A DNA stretch of 64,000 bases, taken from assembly GCA_001414325.1 (NCBI GenBank), contig LLKB01000001.1, forward strand, positions 572,437 to 636,436, given 5' to 3'. The position numbers and the translations under genes were made by a program. The notes under the pieces were generated by a model, which was given only the letters and a program-made list of their open reading frames with translations, ran no database searches and had not been told where the DNA came from. This document shows positions 35,385-45,175 of this stretch, one piece after another. This DNA comes from Butyribacter intestini (lineage in GTDB: Bacteria > Bacillota > Clostridia > Lachnospirales > Lachnospiraceae). Position 1 is the stretch's first letter. The number at the start of each line of letters is the position of its first letter.

Positions 35385-38300
35385 ATGATATTAAAAGATG
35401 TCATAAAATTAGATGAGAGATTTCAGACATCTGTAAACATAAGATTTGATATTGATAAGATAAGTAAGATAGATGAATTTATACCTGCAAAAAGTACATT
35501 AAATGTTTTGGAGTCATATTTAGAAAATATATTTGAAAAGAAAAATAATAAGTCAACACTTCTTGTAGGTCCTTATGGAAAAGGAAAATCACATCTTTTG
35601 CTGGTGCTTCTTGCACTTTTGCAAAACAGAAATGATAAGAAATGGGAAGATTCAATAACACGATTTTATGAAAAGATAAAAAAGCAAAATAAGAGACTTG
35701 CCGCCTGTATCGAAAAAAATATTTTATGTGGCAGAGAAAATAAAAAAAGGTATCTTCCTGTGATAATAAGTTTCGGCAGGTCATCACTTGAAAATTCATA
35801 CAGACTTGCACTATTTCAGGCATTAGAAAGGGAGAAAATAACTAATCTGATGCCAAATTCAATATACGATGAAGTGCTTAAAAAGACTGAGTCATGGAAA
35901 AAAGATTATCCTGAAACATATGAAAGATTTACAAAAAATCTGGAAAATGCAGGGTATGAGGTTGAAAAGTTTGCGAGCGATATAAAAAAAAATATTTTGC
36001 CGGCACTTGAAGTTTTTAAGAAGATATATAAAGAGTTGACGGCAGGTGGAGAGTTCAATCCGCTGCTTGAAAATAATATTCCAAAAATATATGAAAATGT
36101 TGCCTATGAACTCAAAAAATACGGCTTTGACGGAATGATAATAGTATTTGATGAGTTCAGCAAATTTATTGAGGGCGAGGACAGCAGAGAGACATCAAAA
36201 GATATGGAGCTTGTGCAGTCAATGTGTGAACTTTGCAATGCGTCAAAAGAGCCTGATATACGCCATATTTTTGTGACACACAAAAGTATAAAAGAGTATG
36301 GAAGATTTTTATCAACACAGATATTAAATTCGTTTAAAGGTGTTGAGGGACGATTAAGCGAAGTGGTTTTCAGGACTAATGCACAGAATTATTATGAGCT
36401 TATGATGAATGTCATACATAAAGATGAAAAAAACATGGGGACATATTATAAAGAATATGGAATTGACACTGTTAAGATTACGGAAAGAACCTACAACATG
36501 ACAAATATGTACACCATATTTGATAAGAAAGATTATGAAAATATAATAGTAAAAGGGTGTTTCCCATTAGCACCGCTCACTGTTTATACTCTTGTAAAGA
36601 TAAGTGAAAAAGTCGGTCAGAATGAGAGAACGGTATTTACATTTATGTCAAATGATGAGCCGAACACACTTGCAAGATTTGTAAAAAATCATACCGAAAA
36701 CAGCGATACGCTTGTATCAGCGGACATGATATTTGACTATTTTGGCTATATTTTTGAAAAGGACATATCAAATGAGAGATGCCACAGGGAGTATATAAAA
36801 GCGAAATATCTTATCAGGAAATGTGAGAAAGAACAGGCTGACAATGGCGGCGAGGGCTTCTATGGAGATAAACTCTATGATTATATGAAAAAGATAATAA
36901 AGTCTGTCGCACTATTAAATATGTTAAATCAGACAGAACTTGTGGCAAACGATAAATGTCTTATCTGCATGGTATGTTTAGAGGAAAATAAAAATCTGTA
37001 TGAGGCTGCAAAAAAAGCACTTACAGACGGTGGCTATTTAACTTACAGGCGAAGAAGCGACAGCTATGTATTCAGGATAAATACGGATGCAAACTTTGAA
37101 AAAGAGATAGAAAAAAGAATAAATAAAATAAAATGCAGTCAGAGCGAAGTGGTGGAATGTTTTAGAAAAACAACTGAGAGACGATTTGAACTTCCAAAGG
37201 AATATAATGATGAAAAGAAGATGACAAGATATTTTGAATATTGTTTTGAGTATGGAAAAAAATTAGAAAATACTAAATATCTGAAAAAACGCATAGAAGA
37301 ATTATCAAAGGAAAACTTTTCGGATGGCAAGATAATCTTAAGTATGGGAGAAGCTGACAGAGAAAAAATAGAACAGAATTTAAAGGAACTTGAAAATGAG
37401 AGAATAGTTGTCATATGCCCTGCTGAAAGTGTGGATTTCACGGACAATATTAAAAAATATTATGCCATAAATGATATAAGAAATGATGAGGAATATCTAA
37501 AAGAAAATGAAACAGCGTTGGAGGAGGCTTATTTTTGTCTTGATGATGTTGTATTTGAGATAAACCGCAAGATAAATGAACATTATATGCCGGGAACAAA
37601 TAATGCAATATATTTTTATATGCAGAAAAATGGTGAGAAAAAAGCGAAACTTAAAAAGAATGACAATATAGATACAAACCGCAAATTGCAAAAGATATTG
37701 TCTTCGATATGCAGCGATTATTATGGAAAAACACCGTGCATAAACCATGAGCTGATAAATAAAAATGATATATCTTCACAGATAAAAAAAGTCAGAAATG
37801 AGATAATGCACAGACTGCTTTCAAATGAGGATATGAGCGAATGGGACGATGGAAAAAGTGCAGAAGCGACTATATACAGGGCAGTTCTTAAAAATAAGGG
37901 ACTTATCACTTATGATGATGAAAATGCGGATAGTCCGGAAAAACAGGATGATGACATAGCAGAACTTCTTGACAAAATAAGAAAATTTATAAAAGACAGT
38001 GTCGGAAATAAAAACTGTTTTTCGGAGTTATATAAGAGTCTTAAAGGTAAGGATTTTGGTGTGAGAAACGGGGTCATACCGATATATGTCGCATACTGTC
38101 TGTCGGGAAAGATAGGGACTCCACTCGTATATTATGACAGGATTGAAAACGAAATCTCGGCACAGATACTTTCAAAAGCCGATGAAGAACCGGAAAAATG
38201 CTATTTATATATTGAGAAAAATGATGGAGAAAAAGAGGAATATCTCGAAAATATTATAAAGATATTTGATATATGGCAGAGCACAGATGAAGTTTTGACA

Positions 38301-39170
38301 CAAAAAACTCAGATGCTCTCGCCTATGAAAAAGCTGAGAATGATAACAAACGGATTGCAGCAGTGGTACCGTTCACTTTCGGGATATTGCAGATATGTCT
38401 CACTTGACCTATGCAGTGAAGATAAAGTGGAGAATGAAAAAAACTGGATTTATTCAAAATGTGATTTATTTAGGAATGACCTTGCCGGAAATATCGAGAG
38501 TGCAAGAGAATATCTGTTTGAAAGTCTGCCAAAACTTACAGACTCAGCCAAAGACGGAAATGTCGATTATAAAAAGTGTGTTTCTGAGATTGTAAAAATA
38601 AAGTCAGAGATTGAAAAAATGTATGACAAACTGGTTGATAAATTAAGTACAATGATAAAACAGCAGTTGTCAGATGAAAGCAATGTCTCTGTCATATCTC
38701 TCAGAACGGTATTTGAGAGATGGACGGAAAAAAATGAGGAAAAAATATCACAATTAAAAGATTCTGGCGTAGTATTTGAATATTGCGTGGAAACGCTTAT
38801 CAGATATGTGACTAAAAACAGTGAAGAAGATGAAGAAAAAATAATAAATAAAATATCGGACGGTCTTATCGGACTGGCACTTAGAGATTATAAGGACGGC
38901 ACGGCAGAGATATTTGAAAAAGAACTTGAAAAAGCGGTAAAAGAGCTTGAACGGACACTGAAAAAAGAAAATACGACTGATAACGCAGTTTCATTTACGA
39001 TGGATACGGCAGACGGAAAACAGGTAAAATGCAGTCTTTCAGAGTACGATGAGTCGCCGGCAACTGACATTATCGAAAATCAGTTGAGGGAAGTGCTTGG
39101 CGAAAATGAATATGATAAGAGTGCACAGGTAAGTGCCATACTTAAAATATTAGGCGAGATAGTAGGTTGA
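35385..39170 (+). CDS. sspC: SspC-like large P-loop ATPase
   Basis: 1261-aa cytoplasmic ATPase. Walker A GPYGKGKS at residues 62-69 and Walker B IIVFDEF near 251-257. The region between and after includes HIFVTHKSIKEYG, like the ATPases of BREX (BrxC) and related systems. The C-terminal half is helical and Glu/Lys-rich. In the Ssp pathway SspC is the ATPase working with SspB and SspD. It starts 20 nt after sspB behind AGGAGGG. It is longer than a minimal SspC as I recall the family, so BrxC-like kinship should be tested. Confidence 0.75.
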   Translation: MILKDVIKLDERFQTSVNIRFDIDKISKIDEFIPAKSTLNVLESYLENIFEKKNNKSTLLVGPYGKGKSHLLLVLLALLQNRNDKKWEDSITRFYEKIKKQNKRLAACIEKNILCGRENKKRYLPVIISFGRSSLENSYRLALFQALEREKITNLMPNSIYDEVLKKTESWKKDYPETYERFTKNLENAGYEVEKFASDIKKNILPALEVFKKIYKELTAGGEFNPLLENNIPKIYENVAYELKKYGFDGMIIVFDEFSKFIEGEDSRETSKDMELVQSMCELCNASKEPDIRHIFVTHKSIKEYGRFLSTQILNSFKGVEGRLSEVVFRTNAQNYYELMMNVIHKDEKNMGTYYKEYGIDTVKITERTYNMTNMYTIFDKKDYENIIVKGCFPLAPLTVYTLVKISEKVGQNERTVFTFMSNDEPNTLARFVKNHTENSDTLVSADMIFDYFGYIFEKDISNERCHREYIKAKYLIRKCEKEQADNGGEGFYGDKLYDYMKKIIKSVALLNMLNQTELVANDKCLICMVCLEENKNLYEAAKKALTDGGYLTYRRRSDSYVFRINTDANFEKEIEKRINKIKCSQSEVVECFRKTTERRFELPKEYNDEKKMTRYFEYCFEYGKKLENTKYLKKRIEELSKENFSDGKIILSMGEADREKIEQNLKELENERIVVICPAESVDFTDNIKKYYAINDIRNDEEYLKENETALEEAYFCLDDVVFEINRKINEHYMPGTNNAIYFYMQKNGEKKAKLKKNDNIDTNRKLQKILSSICSDYYGKTPCINHELINKNDISSQIKKVRNEIMHRLLSNEDMSEWDDGKSAEATIYRAVLKNKGLITYDDENADSPEKQDDDIAELLDKIRKFIKDSVGNKNCFSELYKSLKGKDFGVRNGVIPIYVAYCLSGKIGTPLVYYDRIENEISAQILSKADEEPEKCYLYIEKNDGEKEEYLENIIKIFDIWQSTDEVLTQKTQMLSPMKKLRMITNGLQQWYRSLSGYCRYVSLDLCSEDKVENEKNWIYSKCDLFRNDLAGNIESAREYLFESLPKLTDSAKDGNVDYKKCVSEIVKIKSEIEKMYDKLVDKLSTMIKQQLSDESNVSVISLRTVFERWTEKNEEKISQLKDSGVVFEYCVETLIRYVTKNSEEDEEKIINKISDGLIGLALRDYKDGTAEIFEKELEKAVKELERTLKKENTTDNAVSFTMDTADGKQVKCSLSEYDESPATDIIENQLREVLGENEYDKSAQVSAILKILGEIVG

Positions 39171-39193
39171 TGTGAAATACAAGGGGGAAGAAA

Positions 39194-40363
39194 ATGTTAT
39201 ATTTTGATAATGCGGCAACGACATATCCAAAACCTGAACAGGTTTATAAAGAGATGGACAGGCTCACAAGAGAGTGTGCCGTAAATGCAGGCAGAGGAAG
39301 TTATAAAAAGGCAGAAAACGCAAGTGCGGTAATAAACGAAACAAGAAAAAAAGTATCAGAATTTATGGGAGCAGAAAATGCGGAGGATGTGATATTTACA
39401 TCCTCTGCAACAGAAGCTGCAAACAGGGTTTTGCGTGGATATGGCTTTGAAGAAAATATGACTGTATATGTGTCACCGTATGAGCATAATGCCGTTATGA
39501 GAACGCTTGAAGCATTAAGAAAAGAAAAAAAATTTAAGATAAAAGTGCTTGAAACTGACGAAAAAGGTTATTTGAATTTAGATGATATAGAGTATCAGTT
39601 TATGTGTGATGAGCCTGACTTTGTCTGCATAAATCTTGCGAGCAATGTGACAGGCTATGTGCTCCCGGCGGAGCGTGTTGCAGACATGGCAAAAGAGTAC
39701 GGAGCCATCGTGCTTGCAGATGCGGCACAGGCAGCAGGAAACATAGAGATAAATTTAAAAGAAACAAACATAGACATATTGATATTTGCAGGCCACAAAT
39801 CAATGTATGGTCTTTTCGGAGTGGGCGGATTTATAACAAACAGCAGGATATTTGACCGTGACAAAAACATTACACCGGTGATATTCGGTGGAAACGGAGA
39901 AGACTCTCTAAATCTTGAATTATCAGAAAGAGGGATTTCCAGATACGAAGTGGGAAGTCCTAATATCGCAGCAATAGGAACATTAAAAACAGCCATAGAT
40001 ACAATAGAAAAAGATTTATCGGGAACGCAGGAAAGAGAAAACAGGCTGCTTAAATATCTGATAGAAAAATTAGAAGATATTGACGGCATACATATATTTC
40101 AAAAGCCGGAAACAGAAGAAGAATTTCAAAATCACATAGCAGTGCTCTCGTTAGGATTTGAAAAATATATGTCAGACGATGCCGGCACGATATTGGACGG
40201 CGAATACGACATAGCCGTGAGGACAGGATATCACTGTGCACCGCTTGTGCATGATGTGATAGGGAGTAAGCGGTATGGCGGAACGGTCAGGATAAGTATG
40301 GGGCAGTTTACGACAAAAGAGGATGTGGATGAGCTTGTGGCAGCGGTAAGGGATATGAGGTAG
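39194..40363 (+). CDS. sspA: SspA-like cysteine desulfurase
   Basis: PLP enzyme that takes sulfur from cysteine as a persulfide and passes it on, here presumably to SspD. 389 aa. It starts MLYFDNAATTYPKPEQV, with PLP lysine 202 in FAGHKSMYGLFG and catalytic Cys348 in RTGYHCAPLVHD. This is the short-loop (class II-like, EF2568-type) branch of the aminotransferase class V family. It begins 23 nt after sspC with AAGGGGG upstream. Its sequence alone would allow a housekeeping role; the operon decides for the phosphorothioation role. Confidence 0.85.
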   Translation: MLYFDNAATTYPKPEQVYKEMDRLTRECAVNAGRGSYKKAENASAVINETRKKVSEFMGAENAEDVIFTSSATEAANRVLRGYGFEENMTVYVSPYEHNAVMRTLEALRKEKKFKIKVLETDEKGYLNLDDIEYQFMCDEPDFVCINLASNVTGYVLPAERVADMAKEYGAIVLADAAQAAGNIEINLKETNIDILIFAGHKSMYGLFGVGGFITNSRIFDRDKNITPVIFGGNGEDSLNLELSERGISRYEVGSPNIAAIGTLKTAIDTIEKDLSGTQERENRLLKYLIEKLEDIDGIHIFQKPETEEEFQNHIAVLSLGFEKYMSDDAGTILDGEYDIAVRTGYHCAPLVHDVIGSKRYGGTVRISMGQFTTKEDVDELVAAVRDMR

Positions 40364-40460
40364 GACAAAGGAGGATGGAAAGATGAGTGAGAATATGTAA
40401 AAGAATAGAAGATGAAACTTATTGATTAATTATAAAAAATGAACAAAGGAGATAGCTAAT

Positions 40461-42758
40461 ATGAATCTTAAAGATGCAGGTATATATGATTTGACAAATA
40501 TTTTTAAAGGTAAGGCAACAGATGCACATGGAGCTTCTCAGGGAAGCGTAATAAATAATAAACCGCGGTTTATAAATATTCCGGCATATCAAAGACCGTA
40601 TCGTTGGAAAGCCGAAAATATAGAAAGATTATTTCAGGATTATGCCGAAAATAATGAGGAATATTTTCTGGGTTCTGCCGTTGCTGTAGAAAAAAGCAAA
40701 AAAGATGGGAGTATAGAATTTGATGTTGTGGATGGACAACAAAGACTTACGACATTATATTTACTTAATTATATAAGGTATTTATTGAGAAGAGAATATA
40801 CATTGTTTAAACTTAAAAATCCATATCAGCCCAAGGCGAGTGAGTTATGTGAAAAATTAAAGGAATGTTATGTTAATTTGATAGGAAGAAATATAGAGCC
40901 ATTTGAATGTATAATTCATAAAATAGAAGAATTGTCTGAACATGAGGAAATGGATCCTAATAGCAGAGTTGATAAATTGGTTTCATGTTATGAAGAACAG
41001 TTATGTATTGCAAAAATGAAGAGTACTTATGAAGAAACAATTAATGAGAGATTATATCAGGCACACAAATTTTTAGATGACGAGAAACTATGTTTAAAAT
41101 ATTCGCGTTCCAGATATGATGATATTTTAAAAAAAGCTCTTTGTAATGTTGTTTTAAACAATGTGCCTAATACAACAGATTATGAATTACAGGTTATGAG
41201 AGAGTATAAGGATGAGGAATTTATTCATAATTACATAACAGCATTAAAAACTATATTTAATGAGATATGGGGGAGAGCAAAGTTAAATGTAGATAAAGAT
41301 GCAGATATAATGGAAAAATGTGGAAAGGCTATTGAATTGGCTGATGAAATAGTTGAAAATATGTCATTATGTATTGTTTTGACCGAAAATGAAAATGATG
41401 CAAATAAATTGTTTGAAGTATTGAATGACAGAGCATTGGAAGTAGAAGATTTGGAACTTATAAAAAATCATTTTTATAAGGAGTACTGTACAAAATCCAA
41501 TGATGCAGATGAAAAAAAAGACAATGTTATTACGGAATTAGATGAATTATGGGCTGATAAGATTTTTTGTGGTAATGTTGATTATCAAAACAAGCTTATT
41601 TCATACTTGGCAGCAGTATATTTAACCTGTGATAAAGAATTAAGCTATAAAGATGGTGCTAAATTGAAAGATGCAATAGAAAAGAAATATTCGTCAGTAA
41701 ATTATTCTTTAGAGGAAAGAACATATACAGATAAAGAAATATTGTCGGATTTTAATGCCTATTATGCTGTGAAAATAATATTAGAAAATTTTGGTGTGAA
41801 AGCAAAAAAATTAAATGAGATTTCGCTGAGAGCGGAACAGGAAGATAAATCAATTACATATAAAACATTACATTTACTAAATGCACTTAAATATCATGCT
41901 GTTATACCTGCATTAACAAATGTGATAATTGCATCATATGCAAAAAATCATTCGTTAATAGATGAAGATTTTGGTATGAAATTTAAGAAGTATATTTGTG
42001 ATTTGATTGAGGATAAGAATCATAGCATTGATGAATATAAAAATATTCATCAATGTGCATATATGCTTTGGATTGCTTCTTTGAAAGCGAAAGATTATAA
42101 TATACCAAGACAAATAGCTAAGAGAATTATAGAGAAAAACGGTCGTGTAGGTTTTTGTTATGACTATATGGATTTTAAAGGTAATGAAATTAATAATTTA
42201 GATGAAGAACTTGAAATTTGGCTTAATAATTGGACATTCAATAATAAGAAAACATTTGCAATAAAGGTATTGATGTTAAATCTTTTATTGAGTCAGAGGT
42301 TAGAAACTGAAGATGGTTATAAAGCTGACACATTTACAATAAATATTAACTCAGCTTTAACTTACAAAATGGATGCAGGAAGATTGCAATTGGATCATTT
42401 AGAAGCAAATATAATTAATCGTGTAAATTCACAAAGTTACTATTTATCTGATGATATAGAAAAAAGACAGAAAGATGTAAATGGATATATTGGTAATTTT
42501 ATGATACTTGATGCAGTTGACAATAACCAAAAAAACAATGTTCCATTAAAAAATGCAATGGAGTATTACAAAAGGATTGAAAAGAGTTGGTTGGTAGATG
42601 ATATAGAATGTATGATAAAAGATGAAGAATATTTTGATTTAGAAAGACAAATTCCTAAAGAAGAATTTTTTAGAGAGAGAACAAAAAGATTAAAGTGTTG
42701 TTTTAAAGCATTTTTGAGAAAAAAATTAAATGATACACAGGTGACTATTAGATTTTAA
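40461..42758 (+). CDS. sspE: SspE-like DUF262/DUF1524 restriction effector
   Basis: 765-aa protein of the DUF262 family. QRPYRW (44-49) and VVDGQQRLTT (from 89) form the nucleotide-binding/ParB-like site. Near residue 641 the C-terminus has LQLDHLEANIINRV, then GYIGNFMILDAVDNNQKNNVPL, the H-N-N pattern of DUF1524 nucleases. In SspABCD-SspE the modified state is sensed by SspE, whose nuclease attacks unmodified phage DNA. GmrSD-type enzymes share these domains, so context decides. Codon use is more AT-rich (TTA, AAT) than in sspBCA, suggesting separate origin. AAAGGAG precedes the ATG. Confidence 0.8.
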   Translation: MNLKDAGIYDLTNIFKGKATDAHGASQGSVINNKPRFINIPAYQRPYRWKAENIERLFQDYAENNEEYFLGSAVAVEKSKKDGSIEFDVVDGQQRLTTLYLLNYIRYLLRREYTLFKLKNPYQPKASELCEKLKECYVNLIGRNIEPFECIIHKIEELSEHEEMDPNSRVDKLVSCYEEQLCIAKMKSTYEETINERLYQAHKFLDDEKLCLKYSRSRYDDILKKALCNVVLNNVPNTTDYELQVMREYKDEEFIHNYITALKTIFNEIWGRAKLNVDKDADIMEKCGKAIELADEIVENMSLCIVLTENENDANKLFEVLNDRALEVEDLELIKNHFYKEYCTKSNDADEKKDNVITELDELWADKIFCGNVDYQNKLISYLAAVYLTCDKELSYKDGAKLKDAIEKKYSSVNYSLEERTYTDKEILSDFNAYYAVKIILENFGVKAKKLNEISLRAEQEDKSITYKTLHLLNALKYHAVIPALTNVIIASYAKNHSLIDEDFGMKFKKYICDLIEDKNHSIDEYKNIHQCAYMLWIASLKAKDYNIPRQIAKRIIEKNGRVGFCYDYMDFKGNEINNLDEELEIWLNNWTFNNKKTFAIKVLMLNLLLSQRLETEDGYKADTFTININSALTYKMDAGRLQLDHLEANIINRVNSQSYYLSDDIEKRQKDVNGYIGNFMILDAVDNNQKNNVPLKNAMEYYKRIEKSWLVDDIECMIKDEEYFDLERQIPKEEFFRERTKRLKCCFKAFLRKKLNDTQVTIRF

Positions 42759-42780
42759 AAATTAAGATATAGCAACAACA

Positions 42781-42812
42781 GGGACATAAATATTTTATGG
42801 CATTTATGTCCC
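42781..42812 (+). terminator. Rho-independent terminator of the ssp operon
   Basis: GGGACATAAAT (42781-42791) pairs with ATTTATGTCCC (42802-42812), followed by CGTTTAAAT. The T run is weak, but the 11-bp stem is perfect and sits just after sspE. Confidence 0.7.
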
Positions 42813-42858
42813 CGTTTAAATCAAATCCAACTTTATTCTCAAAATTCATAAATCAAAT

Positions 42859-43204
42859 TCATATCCCTACAGCTCCGGAAATCTCCGCAAAATTTATAAA
42901 CAGGTCTTCATATATATTAACCTTTACAACCGACTCAAAAGTATAAGGAACATTTAGCAGATTTTCCTCAAAGTAGTTTACACTTACACTTTTCCGCTGT
43001 GGGTCAACGATCCAGTATTCACGGACGCCGTATTTTTGATAATAGTACAATTTACGCACATAATCATCCTCAGGATTTCCTGGAGACACGATTTCTATGA
43101 TAAAATCAGGTGCACCATTACATCTTTTGCCGTCAAGTTTATCGTTGTCGCAGACTATCATTATATCAGGCTGTACGATAGTAAGAGGTGACTCATCAAG
43201 TTTT
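42859..43204 (-). pseudogene. 5'-truncated Uma2 (DUF820) endonuclease-fold gene
   Basis: The frame encodes the C-terminal two thirds of a Uma2-type PD-(D/E)XK protein: LTIVQPDIMIVCDN, GAPDFIIEIVSP, DYVRKLYYYQKYGVREYWIVDP. Homology continues upstream of the first ATG (43161) to about 43204, where an in-frame TAA in AT-rich sequence ends it. The N-terminal part, about 60 residues in the family, is gone. No start codon or ribosome binding site fits. Such genes are common, often multicopy, in clostridia and cyanobacteria. Confidence 0.7.
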
Positions 43205-43411
43205 TATTATATTATTATAATACTTTGTTATAGAGAAAATTTCAACATTTTCCTTTCACTCCCCCTTTTCAAACCGCAGATTTTGTGATAAATTATAAAG
43301 CATTGATGGAATTACCTATTTAAAGGTGATTTTGATGATAAGCAGGTGAAAGGTGCACTATCATTTACCATCATCATAAACTTAGAATAAAGAATATGTG
43401 AGGAGACAAAA

Positions 43412-44731
43412 ATGATTAAGGTAGTAAAATTTGGTGGAAGTTCTTTGGCAAGCGCAACTCAGTTTGCAAAAGTTGGAAACATTATCAAAGCTGATCCTGA
43501 AAGAAAATTTGTAGTGCCAAGTGCACCGGGCAAGAGAAATTCAAAAGACACAAAAGTCACGGATATGCTTTATGCATGCTATGATCTTGCAGAAGCAGAA
43601 AAAGATTTCTCTAAGGAGCTTAAAAAGATTAAGGAAAGATATGAGGCTATCATAAACGGACTTCACTTAACGCTTTCTCTTGATGATGAGTTTAAGATTA
43701 TCGAGGAAAACTTTAAGAAAAAAGCAGGTTCACAGTATGCAGCTTCAAGAGGAGAATATTTAAACGGAATCATCATGGCAAATTACCTTGGATATGACTT
43801 CGTTGATTCGGCTGAAGTTATCATATTTAATGAGGATGGCTCATTTGATGCAGATACAACTGACAAACTTTTAGGTGAGCGTCTTTCAAAACTTGAAAAT
43901 GCTGTTGTACCGGGATTTTACGGTGCTACATTAGGCGGTGTCGTAAAAACTTTCTCAAGAGGAGGTTCGGACATTACAGGTTCACTTGTATCAAAGGCAG
44001 TTCATGCGACAGCATATGAAAACTGGACTGATGTTTCAGGTTTTCTTATTGCAGATCCAAGAATTATTGATAATCCAAAACCGATTAAGGTTATAACATA
44101 CAGAGAGCTCAGAGAGCTTTCATATATGGGAGCAAGCGTACTTCATGAGGATTCAGTATTCCCGGTTAGAAAGGCGGGCATCCCTATAAATATAAGAAAT
44201 ACAAATGCTCCCGACGATGAGGGTACATGGATTGTTGAGAGCACTTGTCATCATCCGGCATACACTATCACAGGTATCGCAGGAAAGAAAGGATTTGTTT
44301 CAGTAAATATAGATAAAGACATGATGAATGCAGAGGTTGGATTCGGAAGAAAAGTTCTCAGTGCATTTGAGGAAAATGGCATTAACTTTGAGCATATGCC
44401 ATCAGGTATCGACACAATGACTGTATTTGTCCATGAGCCTGAATTTGCTGCAAAGGAGCAGGCTGTAATATCAGCAATTAACCGCAATGCACATCCTGAC
44501 AGCATAGAGATAGAGGCTGATCTTGCACTTATCGCAGTCGTGGGTCGTGGAATGAAATCTACAAGAGGTACGGCTGGTCGTATCTTCTCAGCACTTGCCC
44601 ATGCAAATGTCAATGTAAAGATGATAGACCAGGGTTCTTCAGAGCTTAACATTATTATTGGTGTAAGTGACAATGATTTTGACACAGCTATCAAAGCAAT
44701 ATATGATATTTTTGTAACTACACAGTTATAA
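43412..44731 (+). CDS. lysC: Aspartate kinase
   Basis: First enzyme of the aspartate pathway to lysine, threonine and methionine. 439 aa. VVKFGGSSLAS opens the kinase domain, followed by SRGEYLNGIIMANYLG, GFYGATLGGVVKTFSRGGSDITGS and VLHEDSVFPVRKAGIPINI. Two C-terminal ACT domains (ITGIAGKKGFVSVNIDKD and LIAVVGRGMKSTRGTAGRIF) bind the feedback amino acid. AGGAGA precedes the ATG. Between 43205 and 43411 no lysine riboswitch core is recognised; there is only an imperfect GATGAT/ATCATC hairpin. Confidence 0.95.
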   Translation: MIKVVKFGGSSLASATQFAKVGNIIKADPERKFVVPSAPGKRNSKDTKVTDMLYACYDLAEAEKDFSKELKKIKERYEAIINGLHLTLSLDDEFKIIEENFKKKAGSQYAASRGEYLNGIIMANYLGYDFVDSAEVIIFNEDGSFDADTTDKLLGERLSKLENAVVPGFYGATLGGVVKTFSRGGSDITGSLVSKAVHATAYENWTDVSGFLIADPRIIDNPKPIKVITYRELRELSYMGASVLHEDSVFPVRKAGIPINIRNTNAPDDEGTWIVESTCHHPAYTITGIAGKKGFVSVNIDKDMMNAEVGFGRKVLSAFEENGINFEHMPSGIDTMTVFVHEPEFAAKEQAVISAINRNAHPDSIEIEADLALIAVVGRGMKSTRGTAGRIFSALAHANVNVKMIDQGSSELNIIIGVSDNDFDTAIKAIYDIFVTTQL

Positions 44732-44859
44732 AAATAATAATGGTTAAAAAATCCGGTTGTTTTTTTATTGAAAAATAATAATTCACAGATTATAATGAGC
44801 CAAAACAAATCAAACAAACAGGCAAAGGAGCTTTATGTTTTCGATGCCTGTTTTTCTTT

Positions 44860-45054
44860 TTGCAAATTGAGATAAGATGTGTTTTTAGAAATGCAACACT
44901 TCCAAAGATGATATGGGATGGTGTGCGTTCAGAAATAGATCCGACGATAACTTCGATAGCATCAATACTTATAATTACAGTATCGATGGTGATGATAGCA
45001 TTAGGAATTATGGAATATAAGGCAGAAAATGTAAAGACAGTAAAAGAAGTATAG
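44860..45054 (+). pseudogene. Remnant of a PotC-type ABC transporter permease
   Basis: 64 codons whose last 50 (TLPKMIWDGVRSEIDPTITS, then a hydrophobic stretch and GIMEYK) match the C-terminal end of spermidine/putrescine permease PotC: the end of the EAA loop region plus the last membrane helix. The rest of the gene is absent, and upstream sequence is the lysC tail region. A decayed fragment left by deletion or recombination. No other pot genes are seen. Confidence 0.6.
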
Positions 45055-45106
45055 CAGGCTTTATATACCATATTCGTATTATTAGTGACAAATTTCGTAA
45101 TTTTCA

Positions 45107-45136
45107 TTGATATTTTTAGGAAATTGGGTATATAAT
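45107..45136 (+). promoter_or_regulatory. Promoter of the chemotaxis receptor gene
   Basis: TTGATA (45107-45112) and TATAAT (45131-45136) with an 18-bp spacer, 40 nt before the start codon. The spacing is slightly long but both boxes are strong. Confidence 0.6.
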
Positions 45137-45175
45137 AAAGTACTAAAAAAATAATACGAATAAGGAGTGATAATT

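Noticed and set aside
40461..42758. Stand-alone GmrSD-type modification-dependent enzyme
   Set aside because: Domains are shared, but position at the end of the ssp operon favours SspE. It is kept as the main alternative.
43205..43411. Lysine riboswitch before aspartate kinase
   Set aside because: The core conserved bases and the five-helix layout are not found in the 200 available bases.
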